A program made the position numbers and the translations under genes. A DNA stretch of 64,000 bases from the NCBI RefSeq assembly GCF_047501465.1, contig NZ_JAZDRL010000001.1, forward strand, positions 124,001-188,000, in the 5' to 3' direction. Below are positions 45,170-52,199 of this stretch, piece by piece (within the stretch, counting starts at the first letter, position 1; every line of letters begins with the position of its first letter). The notes under the pieces are model-generated. The model searched no databases and was not told where the DNA came from. It saw nothing but the letters and a program-made list of their open reading frames with translations. The DNA is from Pseudochelatococcus sp047501465 (lineage in GTDB: Bacteria; Pseudomonadota; Alphaproteobacteria; Rhizobiales; Beijerinckiaceae).

Positions 45170-45741
45170 TGCACCCGGATCTGCATAAACGTCTCGACCA
45201 AAAGCCGGAACTCAAAGCCTTGTCGGGGGTGATCGGCCCCATCGATGAGGATGGGGTGTTCGAAGGATATGCAAGCCTGTTCGGAGTCCCCGACCTTAGC
45301 GGCGATATCATCGAAGCTGGTGCCTTTAGCGATAGCCTGGCCAAGCGCGGTGCTTCCGGCGTGCGGCTTTTGTGGCAGCACGATCCGGGCGATCCACTCG
45401 GCGTGTGGCTGTCGTTCTCTGAAGATGCATGGGGCTTGAAGGTGCGTGGACGCCTCAGCCTTGAAGCGCAGCGTGCACGTGATGTGCATGCGCTGCTGAA
45501 AACCGGAGCCGTCGATGGCTTATCCATCGGGTTTCGCACCGAACGCGCACGCCGGGAAGCATCCGGCATGCGCAGAATCTTCCGGCTTGATCTGTGGGAA
45601 GTGTCGATCGTGACATTTCCTATGGCACCGGGAGCGCGGGTTACATCAACGTCGCCCGCGACCAAAAGTGACGTTGCGCACGACACCCTGACGCCGTTGG
45701 CCGAGGCCATCCGACGGGTAGCCGCAGAACTTCATTCCTGA
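45166..45741 (+). CDS. GTA prohead protease (gp4, HK97/U35 type)
   Basis: Processes the capsid scaffold domain during head maturation. The 191-residue protein has FEGYASLFGVPDLSGDIIEA, the catalytic histidine in VRLLWQHDPGDPLG, and the serine in AVDGLSIGFRTERAR. The tail after about residue 155 is non-conserved. ATG overlaps the previous stop, and GGAGG is 5 bases upstream. The capsid gene follows after 14 bases. Confidence 0.9.
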   Translation: MMHPDLHKRLDQKPELKALSGVIGPIDEDGVFEGYASLFGVPDLSGDIIEAGAFSDSLAKRGASGVRLLWQHDPGDPLGVWLSFSEDAWGLKVRGRLSLEAQRARDVHALLKTGAVDGLSIGFRTERARREASGMRRIFRLDLWEVSIVTFPMAPGARVTSTSPATKSDVAHDTLTPLAEAIRRVAAELHS

Positions 45742-45755
45742 CTGGAGAGATCTTC

Positions 45756-47066
45756 ATGACCGTTGAATACCAAGCTTCTTCGCCAAATGCCGGAGCTGTC
45801 GGTGCGCCCGAGACAAAGGTTGCGCACTCGGAAGTTTCTTCCGCATTCTCAGACTTCTCGCGCGCTTTTTCGGCGTTCCGTGAAGCAAACGATGCGCGTA
45901 TCGACGCACTCGAAACCCGTATGGCGGGCGATCCCATCATCGAGGAGAAAGTGGCGCGGATTGACCGCGCAATCGATGAAGCCAAAAGCCGCCTCGATCG
46001 GTTGATGCTTGATGGACGTCGCCCATTGCTTGCAGGCGTTGAGGGGGGCGCCAGTGATCCGACGGTCAATGAGCACAAGGGCGCGTTTAATGCCTATGTG
46101 CGCGGTGGTGAGACATCCGGGTTGAAGGCGCTGGAACTCAAAGCGCTTGAGACGCGGGCAATGTCGGCAGGTTCTGGGCCGGATGGTGGGTATCTTACGC
46201 CGGATTCAGTAGAACGTGAGGTGATTGCGCGTCTTGGTGTTATCTCGCCAATGCGCTCGCTTGCGTCTGTTCGCCTGATTTCCGGTGCTTCTTATAAGGG
46301 CGCTATTGCACGCACTGCGGTAGGCTCTGGCTGGGTAGCTGAGACGGCTGCCCGCCCCCAGACAGATTCGCCGGTATTGGAAGAGCTCGATTTTCCTGCG
46401 CTTGAGCTTTATGCATTGCCAGCTGCAACGCAGACGCTTCTCGATGATGCTGTCGTCAATATTGAGGAATGGCTCGTTTCCGAAATCGAGACGGCCTTTG
46501 CTGAACAGGAAAGCAAGGCTTTCATTGAAGGTACTGGCACCGGTCAGCCAAAGGGTATCATCAAGTATCCAACGATTGCTAACGCAAGTTGGGAGTGGGG
46601 CAAGCTTGGTACGACCGTGACAGGTGCCGCAGGTGCTTTCCCTGCCAGCAATCCGGCAGATATCCTGCTTGACCTGATCTATAGCCTCAAGGCTGGTTAT
46701 CGTCAGAACGGCACCTTCATTATGAACCGCAAGGTGCAAAGCGCCGTGCGCAAGTTGAAGGATAGCAATGGTCACTACCTGTGGCAGGCACCTGCAACGG
46801 CTGATCAGGCTGCATCGCTGTTCTCGTTCCCGATTGTGGAAGCAGAGCATATGCCTGATATCGCAGCTGACAGCCTCTCAATCGCGTTCGGTGACTTCCG
46901 TCGCGGTTATCTGATTGTCGACCGCGCAGGCGTGCGGGTGTTGCGTGATCCTTACTCAGCAAAGCCTTACGTGCTGTTCTACACCACCAAGCGTGTGGGG
47001 GGCGGTATTCAGGACTTTGATGCGATCAAGATGCTGAAGTTCGGTACAGTCGCCGCTTCAGCCTGA
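45756..47066 (+). CDS. GTA major capsid protein (gp5, HK97 fold)
   Basis: A 436-residue coat protein. Residues about 1-130 form a charged helical scaffold domain (FREANDARIDALETRMAGDP) likely removed by the prohead protease just before AMSAGSGPDGGYLTP (135-149). The HK97 core follows, including GSGWVAETAARPQTDSPVLE, the ALPAATQTLLDDAVVNIEEW segment, GTGTGQPKGI and a C-terminal VGGGIQDFDAIKMLKF. GGAGAG lies upstream of the ATG. The stop is only 5 bases from that of the antisense protease gene, with no terminator between them. Confidence 0.95.
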   Translation: MTVEYQASSPNAGAVGAPETKVAHSEVSSAFSDFSRAFSAFREANDARIDALETRMAGDPIIEEKVARIDRAIDEAKSRLDRLMLDGRRPLLAGVEGGASDPTVNEHKGAFNAYVRGGETSGLKALELKALETRAMSAGSGPDGGYLTPDSVEREVIARLGVISPMRSLASVRLISGASYKGAIARTAVGSGWVAETAARPQTDSPVLEELDFPALELYALPAATQTLLDDAVVNIEEWLVSEIETAFAEQESKAFIEGTGTGQPKGIIKYPTIANASWEWGKLGTTVTGAAGAFPASNPADILLDLIYSLKAGYRQNGTFIMNRKVQSAVRKLKDSNGHYLWQAPATADQAASLFSFPIVEAEHMPDIAADSLSIAFGDFRRGYLIVDRAGVRVLRDPYSAKPYVLFYTTKRVGGGIQDFDAIKMLKFGTVAASA

Positions 47067-47071
47067 TCAGG

Positions 47072-47860
47072 TTAGCGCCATAAAGCCGTGCGGCCCCAAC
47101 GCTTGAGCGTGCCGTCGATAAACCCGCGTTGCGGGGCGACGAGCATGCCTTGCGTAAGAAGGCCGCATTGGCTGGTGCCGCGGCCCTTTGCCCAGGTGGA
47201 AATAGCGATGACGGCTCCATCACTTCTGATGATGGGGCCGCCTGAATCGCCCTGACATACGCCCGCGCCTGGACGTTTGCCAACACCAATCGGATCAGCC
47301 GCCCAGAGCAGTAGCTTGCCCGGGCCATAAGGCTCAACCACGACAAGATCAGCGGCGCGGAAGGTGCCGGTTGTTCTGGCTTCGCCTTCTTTCGATACGC
47401 CCCAGCCTAAAGCCGTGACGGGCGTGCCTTCTCGCGGAAGGCGGGCAGCGCTCAGGGGGGCGGGCGAGAAGCGCGTAGGGAGCGGGTCTTGCAGGCGGAT
47501 GAGGCCAAGATCGATAGAGCGTTGACGCGCTTCAACTGCGTCAGCGTTGTAGCCGCCGTGTGTGGCGATTTCAGCCGGTTCGAGCAGGATCGGCTCACCT
47601 GATGAATCACGAAAATGAACGCGCACGTTGCGCCCACCCGCCACGCAATGGCCCGCGGTGAGCACGATATCCTGCGCAACGATAACACCTGAACACACAC
47701 CGCCGCCCTCAGACAGCACCATCACAGTGTGCGATTTCAGCGGACCGTTGTCCTCCGCGCCGTTGACGATGGCGGCTGCGGGGGAGGCAAACGCCAACAC
47801 GAGCGACACCACCATGGCAGGGGCCAGGCGGAAACTCCTCAGATTACGAAGGATCATCAT
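47072..47860 (-). CDS. secreted trypsin-like serine protease, antisense insertion in the GTA cluster
   Basis: A 262-residue S1 protease on the strand opposite to the GTA genes. By my count from ATG 47860: signal peptide (ending SPAAA, 30), then mature N-terminus IVNG at 31, catalytic His71 (TAGHC), Asp117 (IDLGLI) and Ser206 (GDSGGP). Because IVNG directly follows the signal peptide, signal peptidase could by itself release the Ile16-type N-terminus needed for trypsin-fold activation. The ATG overlaps that of gp6 in one CATG. The frame extends 80 codons upstream across gp6. Its role in particle maturation, release or host killing is unknown. Confidence 0.88.
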   Translation of the reverse strand: MMILRNLRSFRLAPAMVVSLVLAFASPAAAIVNGAEDNGPLKSHTVMVLSEGGGVCSGVIVAQDIVLTAGHCVAGGRNVRVHFRDSSGEPILLEPAEIATHGGYNADAVEARQRSIDLGLIRLQDPLPTRFSPAPLSAARLPREGTPVTALGWGVSKEGEARTTGTFRAADLVVVEPYGPGKLLLWAADPIGVGKRPGAGVCQGDSGGPIIRSDGAVIAISTWAKGRGTSQCGLLTQGMLVAPQRGFIDGTLKRWGRTALWR

Positions 47861-48425
47861 GACCCCGATTCTCCTGACCGGACCGTTGGTGGAGCCGGTA
47901 ACGCTTGCCGATATTAAAGGATATCTGCGCCTCGACGGTAATGATGAGGACAGACTCATCAACTCCCTTATGGCAGCCGCCCGCATGTTGGTCGAGGCTA
48001 AAAGTGGACGCTGCCTTATCGCCCAGACATGGCGGTTGGTATTTAATCGTTGGCCTGCCGGTGGCGCAATCCGGGTGCCGTTGTCGCCCGTGATACGCAT
48101 TGTCGAAGCGCGCGTTTATGATCTTGATGGCGAGGCGATCACCGTGCCGCCAAGCCATTTTCATCTTGATACTCTGGCTGATCCTGCGCGCATCATTATG
48201 GCGGGGCCAATGCCTTTGCCAGGCCGGGCATATGGGGGAATCGAAATCGATCTGCGGGTAGGCTTTGGCGAAACCGCAGCCGAAGTGCCGATGCCGCTGC
48301 GCCAGGCCGTGCGCGCTATCGTCGCGCGGTGGTTCGAGAACCGGGGCGACGATCCAGAGTATGTGCCGGCTATCCCCCGTGAAGTTCTGGCGCTGATCGA
48401 TCCTTTCAAACGCATGAGGCTTTGA
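47859..48425 (+). CDS. GTA head-tail connector (gp6)
   Basis: A 188-residue adaptor protein of the phiE125 gp8/HK97 gp6 connector family. It starts TPILLTGPLVEPVTLADIKG, continues YLRLDGNDEDRLINSLMAAA and MLVEAKSGRCLIAQTWRL, and ends VRAIVARWFENRGDDPEYVP with IPREVLALIDPFKRMRL. It binds below the portal. AAGGA lies 5 bases before ATG 47859; the start shares CATG with the divergent protease. It begins the gp6-gp10 series with 1-base gap to gp7. Confidence 0.9.
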   Translation: MTPILLTGPLVEPVTLADIKGYLRLDGNDEDRLINSLMAAARMLVEAKSGRCLIAQTWRLVFNRWPAGGAIRVPLSPVIRIVEARVYDLDGEAITVPPSHFHLDTLADPARIIMAGPMPLPGRAYGGIEIDLRVGFGETAAEVPMPLRQAVRAIVARWFENRGDDPEYVPAIPREVLALIDPFKRMRL

Positions 48426-48426
48426 C

Positions 48427-48768
48427 ATGGCGACAACCGTAATGATTGGCGCGCGGCGGCGGCGTTTTGCGCTGGAGGCACCAGTTGAGCTTGGTGATGG
48501 TGCAGGCGGGGTGACGCGGCAGTTTAAATGCATCGCACAGATATGGGGAGCGATCGAGGCGCTTGGCATGTCGTCCAGTGCATCACGGGATATTGCGGAT
48601 CGAAGGGAGCTCGCATCGCGCTATCGCATCGTATTGCGTTGGCGGGATGACATCAATGGTACGCGGCGGTTGCGGCTTGATGATCGCGTGTTTGCGGTGC
48701 TTTCCGCGCGTGATCCGGATGGGCGACGACGCGATCTGGTCGTGGTGGCCGAGGAGGTGACGCCATGA
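48427..48768 (+). CDS. GTA head completion / stopper protein (gp7)
   Basis: A 113-residue protein with the SPP1 gp16-type head-tail joining fold. Features are RFALEAPVELGDGAGGVTRQ, a variable loop, SRYRIVLRWRDDINGTRRLR and the ending DDRVFAVLSARDPDGRRRDL. It closes the head and connects to the tail. The gene follows gp6 by one base and its stop overlaps the gp8 ATG by 4 bases. Confidence 0.85.
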   Translation: MATTVMIGARRRRFALEAPVELGDGAGGVTRQFKCIAQIWGAIEALGMSSSASRDIADRRELASRYRIVLRWRDDINGTRRLRLDDRVFAVLSARDPDGRRRDLVVVAEEVTP

Positions 48769-49190
48769 GCGACAAGGAGCCGGTATTGGCTTTGCGCGAG
48801 GCCCTCATAACGCAGTTGACGGGCGATCCGGCGCTGGTGGCGCTGATGGGCGGAACGCGCATTTATGATGAAACGCCGCGCGGGTTGAGTGGCGTTTATG
48901 CGGCTTTTTCCGAAACACGTTTGCGCGATTGGTCAACCGGTTCAGACCGTGGGCATGAGCAGGATCTGGCGATCACCATCTGGTCAACCGAGGGAGGTGT
49001 GCGGCCAGCGCTTCAGGTGGCGGCGCGAATTGAGATGTTGCTGCATGACGCGGCGTTGGTGCTCGATGGGCATCGGCTGGTGAATCTGCAGTTGACAGCC
49101 TCAGAGGTACGCAGGGATGAGCGCGCCAATCGATCGCGCGTCATTATGCGGCTGCGGGCTGTGACGGAAGTCGTTGTTTCAGATATTTGA
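48765..49190 (+). CDS. GTA tail terminator (gp8, DUF3168)
   Basis: A 141-residue DUF3168 protein that caps the tail tube before head joining. It has ALREALITQLTGDPALVALM, GTRIYDETPRGLSGVYAAF, HEQDLAITIWSTEGG and the C-terminal VNLQLTASEVRRDERANRSR followed by VIMRLRAVTE. ATG overlaps gp7 stop (ATGA). gp9 starts 11 bases after its stop. Confidence 0.9.
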   Translation: MSDKEPVLALREALITQLTGDPALVALMGGTRIYDETPRGLSGVYAAFSETRLRDWSTGSDRGHEQDLAITIWSTEGGVRPALQVAARIEMLLHDAALVLDGHRLVNLQLTASEVRRDERANRSRVIMRLRAVTEVVVSDI

Positions 49191-49201
49191 TGGAGGATCG
49201 G

Positions 49202-49612
49202 ATGGGTGCCCAGAAAGGCAAAGACCTGCTGCTGAAAGTGCGCAATGAGCTGGGTGCATTCGTCACCGTGGCTGGCCTGCGTGCGCGGCAGATTGCTTTC
49301 AATGCAGAGACAGTGGATGTGACACATGCTGAATCTGCCGGAAGATGGCGTGAGCTGCTTGCCGGAGCGGGCGTGCGCCGGGCCAGCGTGACCGGATCTG
49401 GCGTTTTCAAGGATGATGTTTCTGATGCACTTGTGCGCCAGAGCTTCTTCGATGGAACTATCGAAACCTGGCAGGTGATCGTGCCCGATTTTGGCCGGAT
49501 CGAAGGAGCGTTTCAAGTGACGAGCCTTGAATATCGCGGCGATCATGCGGGTGAGGTTACGTTTGATCTGGCGCTGGAATCTGCCAGCTCTCTCATCTTT
49601 ACAGCGGCGTGA
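49202..49612 (+). CDS. GTA major tail protein (gp9, TP901-1 type)
   Basis: A 136-residue tube protein: it starts MGAQKGKDLLLKVRNELGAF, with GLRARQIAFNAETVDVTHAE, GSGVFKDDVSDALVRQSFF and the C-terminal LEYRGDHAGEVTFDLALESA. GGAGG lies 5 bases before ATG 49202, which is chosen over the TTG at 49187. It forms the stacked rings of the tail. gp10 follows after 7 bases. Confidence 0.9.
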   Translation: MGAQKGKDLLLKVRNELGAFVTVAGLRARQIAFNAETVDVTHAESAGRWRELLAGAGVRRASVTGSGVFKDDVSDALVRQSFFDGTIETWQVIVPDFGRIEGAFQVTSLEYRGDHAGEVTFDLALESASSLIFTAA

Positions 49613-49619
49613 GGTTGAT

Positions 49620-49961
49620 ATGGCCAATCGCAGACGTGGAGAGATTGAAGCCGTTCTTGGCGGTGAAAAATACACGCTTGTGCTGACGCTGGGTGCGCTG
49701 GCTGAGCTGGAGAGCGCCTTCGGTGTGGCCGATCTCGCGGCATTGGGCGAGCGGTTGTCATTAGGCAAGTTGTCTGCGCGCGATATCATTTGCATCTTGC
49801 AAGCAGGATTGGCGGGCGCCGGTGCTGATGTTGATGTGGCGCGCCTGCCGGTGGCAGCCGCTCTGCCGGAATATGCACGGGCAGTAGCGGATCTGCTGGC
49901 GGCGACATTCGGGGTTGTGGAGGCTGCCAGCTCTACGCCGGATTTTACTGCAAACCCCTAG
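49620..49961 (+). CDS. GTA tail assembly chaperone (gp10), likely frameshift donor
   Basis: A 113-residue GTA-gp10 family protein, the equivalent of lambda gpG. It reads ANRRRGEIEAVLGGEKYTLV, LTLGALAELESAFGVADLAA and AADLLA-like helices (ARAVADLLAATFGVVEAASS). GAGG is 5 bases before ATG 49620. Immediately before the TAG is a slippery heptamer (A_AAC_CCC); the -1 frame is open into gp10.1, so a fused product is predicted. The gp10 to gp10.1 frame relation is exactly -1. Confidence 0.88.
   Translation: MANRRRGEIEAVLGGEKYTLVLTLGALAELESAFGVADLAALGERLSLGKLSARDIICILQAGLAGAGADVDVARLPVAAALPEYARAVADLLAATFGVVEAASSTPDFTANP
49952..49958 (+). promoter_or_regulatory. candidate programmed -1 ribosomal frameshift site (A_AAC_CCC)
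   Basis: In the gp10 frame the message reads GCA AAC CCC TAG; the bases AAACCCC form an X_XXY_YYZ heptamer ending at the codon before the stop. The -1 frame then continues CTA GAC GTC and on without a stop through gp10.1 to 50191. A small 5-bp hairpin (ACGTC-GCA-GACGT, 49962-49974) starts 3 bases after the heptamer. Confidence 0.65.
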
Positions 49962-50020
49962 ACGTCGCAGACGTAAATGCCGTCAGAACCGGGCCGCGTC
50001 CCTTCCCCTGGGAGGAGGCG

Positions 50021-50191
50021 ATGCAGCTCGGTTTTGGCGTTCTGCGGCTGTCTTCACGGGCATTCTGGTGCATGACGCCACGCGAATTGGCGGCTGCATC
50101 TGCAGGCGTTTACGGCGTGCCGCGTCAGCCGCTGACACAGACTGATCTTCTTGCGCTCATGGGCGCTTTTCCCGACGATTTTACAAGCTGA
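50021..50191 (+). CDS. GTA tail assembly chaperone partner (gp10.1, TIGR02216-like)
   Basis: A short gene of 56 residues from ATG 50021: MQLGFGVLRLSSRAFWCMTP followed by RELAAASAGVYG and ending MGAFPDDFTS, matching the roughly 60-residue GTA gp10.1 family. GGAGGAGG lies directly upstream, so independent initiation is possible. However, the residues before the ATG in this frame (PFPWEEA) look like the conserved family N-terminus, and no ATG, GTG or TTG exists further upstream in the frame. That supports translation as a -1 extension of gp10. It is followed by gp12 after 18 bases, with gp11 absent from this place. Confidence 0.8.
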   Translation: MQLGFGVLRLSSRAFWCMTPRELAAASAGVYGVPRQPLTQTDLLALMGAFPDDFTS

Positions 50192-50209
50192 TACGCAATG
50201 AGGTGAGCC

Positions 50210-50845
50210 ATGCCGGCCAGTTTCCATGAAGTGCGCTTCCCGCTCGATGTTGCGCGGGGCAGTCGCGGGGGGCCAGAATGGCGTACCGATATCGTGACGC
50301 TCGGCTCCGGGGCTGAGCACAGAAATGCCCGCTGGGGGCAATCACGCCGCCGGTATGATGCGGGCTATGGCATCAAGACGCTCGATGCGCTGCATGCCGT
50401 GCTTGCCTTTTTCGAGGAGCGGCGCGGACGACTTCATGGCTTTCGCTGGCATGATCGACTGGATTGCCGCTCGGGAGCGCCGTTGCAAGAGCCAACCTTT
50501 GGCGATCAGCAGATTGGTATCGGCGATGGTGAGACGCAAACGTTTCAGCTTGTGAAGCGATATGGCGCGGGCTTCGCGCCATATATGCGGCGTATCGCCA
50601 AACCGGTCGCGGGTTCTGTGAAGGTTGGTGTGACAGATACTGAAGTTGCTGCGGAGGCCTTCAGCGTTGATGACAGCACTGGCCTGGTAACGCTTGCGAC
50701 TGCGCCATTGCCGGGGGCGGTAGTGACGGCGGGCTTTGCTTTCGATGTGCCTGTGCGCTTCGATACTGATGCGCTCGATGTTGATCTTGCGGCTTTTTCC
50801 GCCGGCGTCATTCCGACAATTCCACTCATCGAAATCATTGATTGA
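50210..50845 (+). CDS. GTA distal tail protein (gp12, DUF2460)
   Basis: A 211-residue DUF2460 protein forming the distal tail ring. It starts PASFHEVRFPLDVARGSRGG, with EWRTDIVTLGSGAEHRNARW, the strongly conserved RRRYDAGYGIKTLDALHAVL, FRWHDRLDCRSG and a beta-rich end VRFDTDALDVDLAAFSAGVI. ATG 50210 with a short Shine-Dalgarno. gp13 follows after 12 bases. Confidence 0.93.
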   Translation: MPASFHEVRFPLDVARGSRGGPEWRTDIVTLGSGAEHRNARWGQSRRRYDAGYGIKTLDALHAVLAFFEERRGRLHGFRWHDRLDCRSGAPLQEPTFGDQQIGIGDGETQTFQLVKRYGAGFAPYMRRIAKPVAGSVKVGVTDTEVAAEAFSVDDSTGLVTLATAPLPGAVVTAGFAFDVPVRFDTDALDVDLAAFSAGVIPTIPLIEIID

Positions 50846-50857
50846 GGAGAGGCTGCC

Positions 50858-51739
50858 ATGCGCGCTTTATCTGAAGGCTTCAGCTCGCATCTGGGAGAGG
50901 GGGTTACCACGCTCTGCCGATGCTGGAAGGTGCTGCGCCGCGATGGTGTGGTTGCAGGCTATACCGATCACGATCGCGATCTGACATTTGCAAATGTGAC
51001 GTTTCTTGCGCGCTCCGGGCTTGAGGCGGCTGAGGCTTCGAGCGAGCTGGGCTTTGCTGTCAGCGGTGGCGATGTTGCGGGTGTACTTGCCTCTGCCAGT
51101 ATTTCCGAGGACGATCTGACGCGTGGCAAATATGATGATGCCAGTATTGAGACGTGGCTCGTAAATTGGAGCAATGTTGAAGAACGTGTGCTGCTTGATT
51201 TGTCATCGATTGGTGAGATCAAGCGTAGCGAACATGCATTCACCGCTGAGTTGCGCGGGCTGATGCATCGCTATGACGAGGAACGTGGCCGGATTTATCG
51301 CGCGGATTGTACGGCTGATCTGGGTGATCAGCGGTGCAAGGTGGTGCTCAATACGCCGGCGCTACGCGCTGATGGTGTGGTAGAGGCGACCGATGGGCGG
51401 CTCGGGTTTTCAGCCGCTGTACTGGGTGGTTATGCCAACGGGTGGTTTACTGGAGGTGCGCTCACGTTTGTGACAGGCGCTAATGCCGGGACGACTGTTG
51501 AGGTGAAATCGCATGGCGGTGCAACGCTGCAGCTGTGGGTGCCCGCTGTGAAAGAGATCGCTGTGGGTGATCAGTTTGTTGTTACGGCTGGTTGCGACAA
51601 GAGCGTGGCGACGTGCCGGGCGAAGTTCTCTAACGTTGTGAATTTTCGCGGCTTTCCGCACATGCCGGGCAACGACTTCATCATTCGCTATCCCCTGCAA
51701 GGCGAGCCAGGGCTTGATGGCGGGAGCATGTTCCGATGA
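50858..51739 (+). CDS. GTA tail hub protein (gp13, DUF2163/BR0599)
   Basis: A 293-residue hub protein. The DUF2163 domain (about 5-165) begins ALSEGFSSHLGEGVTTLCRC with the YTDHDRDLTFANVTF motif; the C-terminal BR0599-type domain has four cysteines in ADCTADLGDQRCKV and TAGCDKSVATCRAKF, then NFRGFPHMPGNDFI. In lambda gpL and relatives such cysteines bind an iron-sulfur cluster, which is likely here too. It overlaps gp14 by 4 bases (ATGA). Confidence 0.92.
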   Translation: MRALSEGFSSHLGEGVTTLCRCWKVLRRDGVVAGYTDHDRDLTFANVTFLARSGLEAAEASSELGFAVSGGDVAGVLASASISEDDLTRGKYDDASIETWLVNWSNVEERVLLDLSSIGEIKRSEHAFTAELRGLMHRYDEERGRIYRADCTADLGDQRCKVVLNTPALRADGVVEATDGRLGFSAAVLGGYANGWFTGGALTFVTGANAGTTVEVKSHGGATLQLWVPAVKEIAVGDQFVVTAGCDKSVATCRAKFSNVVNFRGFPHMPGNDFIIRYPLQGEPGLDGGSMFR

Positions 51740-52185
51740 TTACGCGCGAACTAATCTGCAGGGAAGCGCGCGGGTGGATCGGCACACCTTATCTGCACCA
51801 GGCCTCAATCAAGGGTGTGGGGTGCGATTGCCTTGGGCTCGTGCGCGGGGTTTGGCTCGCGCTGTATGATGTTGCGCCGGAAGTGCCGCCACCATACAGG
51901 GCCGATTGGGCTGAGGCGGGGGGCATGGAGACCTTGCGCGATGCTGCGACCCGCCATCTCGTGCCAATCCTGCTTGATGAGATTGGGCCGGGGGATGTGC
52001 TGTTGTTTCGCTGGCGTGCGCATGTGCCTGCCAAGCATCTCGCTATCGTAACACACGCTGACGCTGATGACGTGCGGATGGTGCATGCCCACGATGGGGC
52101 ATCGGTGTGTGAGGTGGCGCTTTCTGGCTGGTGGCGGCGACATCTTGCTTACGCTTTTTCATTTCCAAATATTCTTGATCAATAA
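51736..52185 (+). CDS. GTA NlpC/P60 cell-wall peptidase (gp14)
   Basis: A 149-residue NlpC/P60 hydrolase that opens peptidoglycan for tail entry. The catalytic Cys is in VGCDCLGLVRGVWLAL (Cys32 by family alignment), and the His in AKHLAIVTH (His101). The start is ITRELICREARGWIGTPYLH. ATG overlaps the hub stop. The megatron gene follows after 14 bases. Confidence 0.93.
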   Translation: MITRELICREARGWIGTPYLHQASIKGVGCDCLGLVRGVWLALYDVAPEVPPPYRADWAEAGGMETLRDAATRHLVPILLDEIGPGDVLLFRWRAHVPAKHLAIVTHADADDVRMVHAHDGASVCEVALSGWWRRHLAYAFSFPNILDQ

Positions 52186-52199
52186 GAAGGAATACGTCC

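Noticed and set aside
46206..46850. 214-codon frame antisense to the capsid gene
   Set aside because: No family features; capsid sequence on the other strand is certain.
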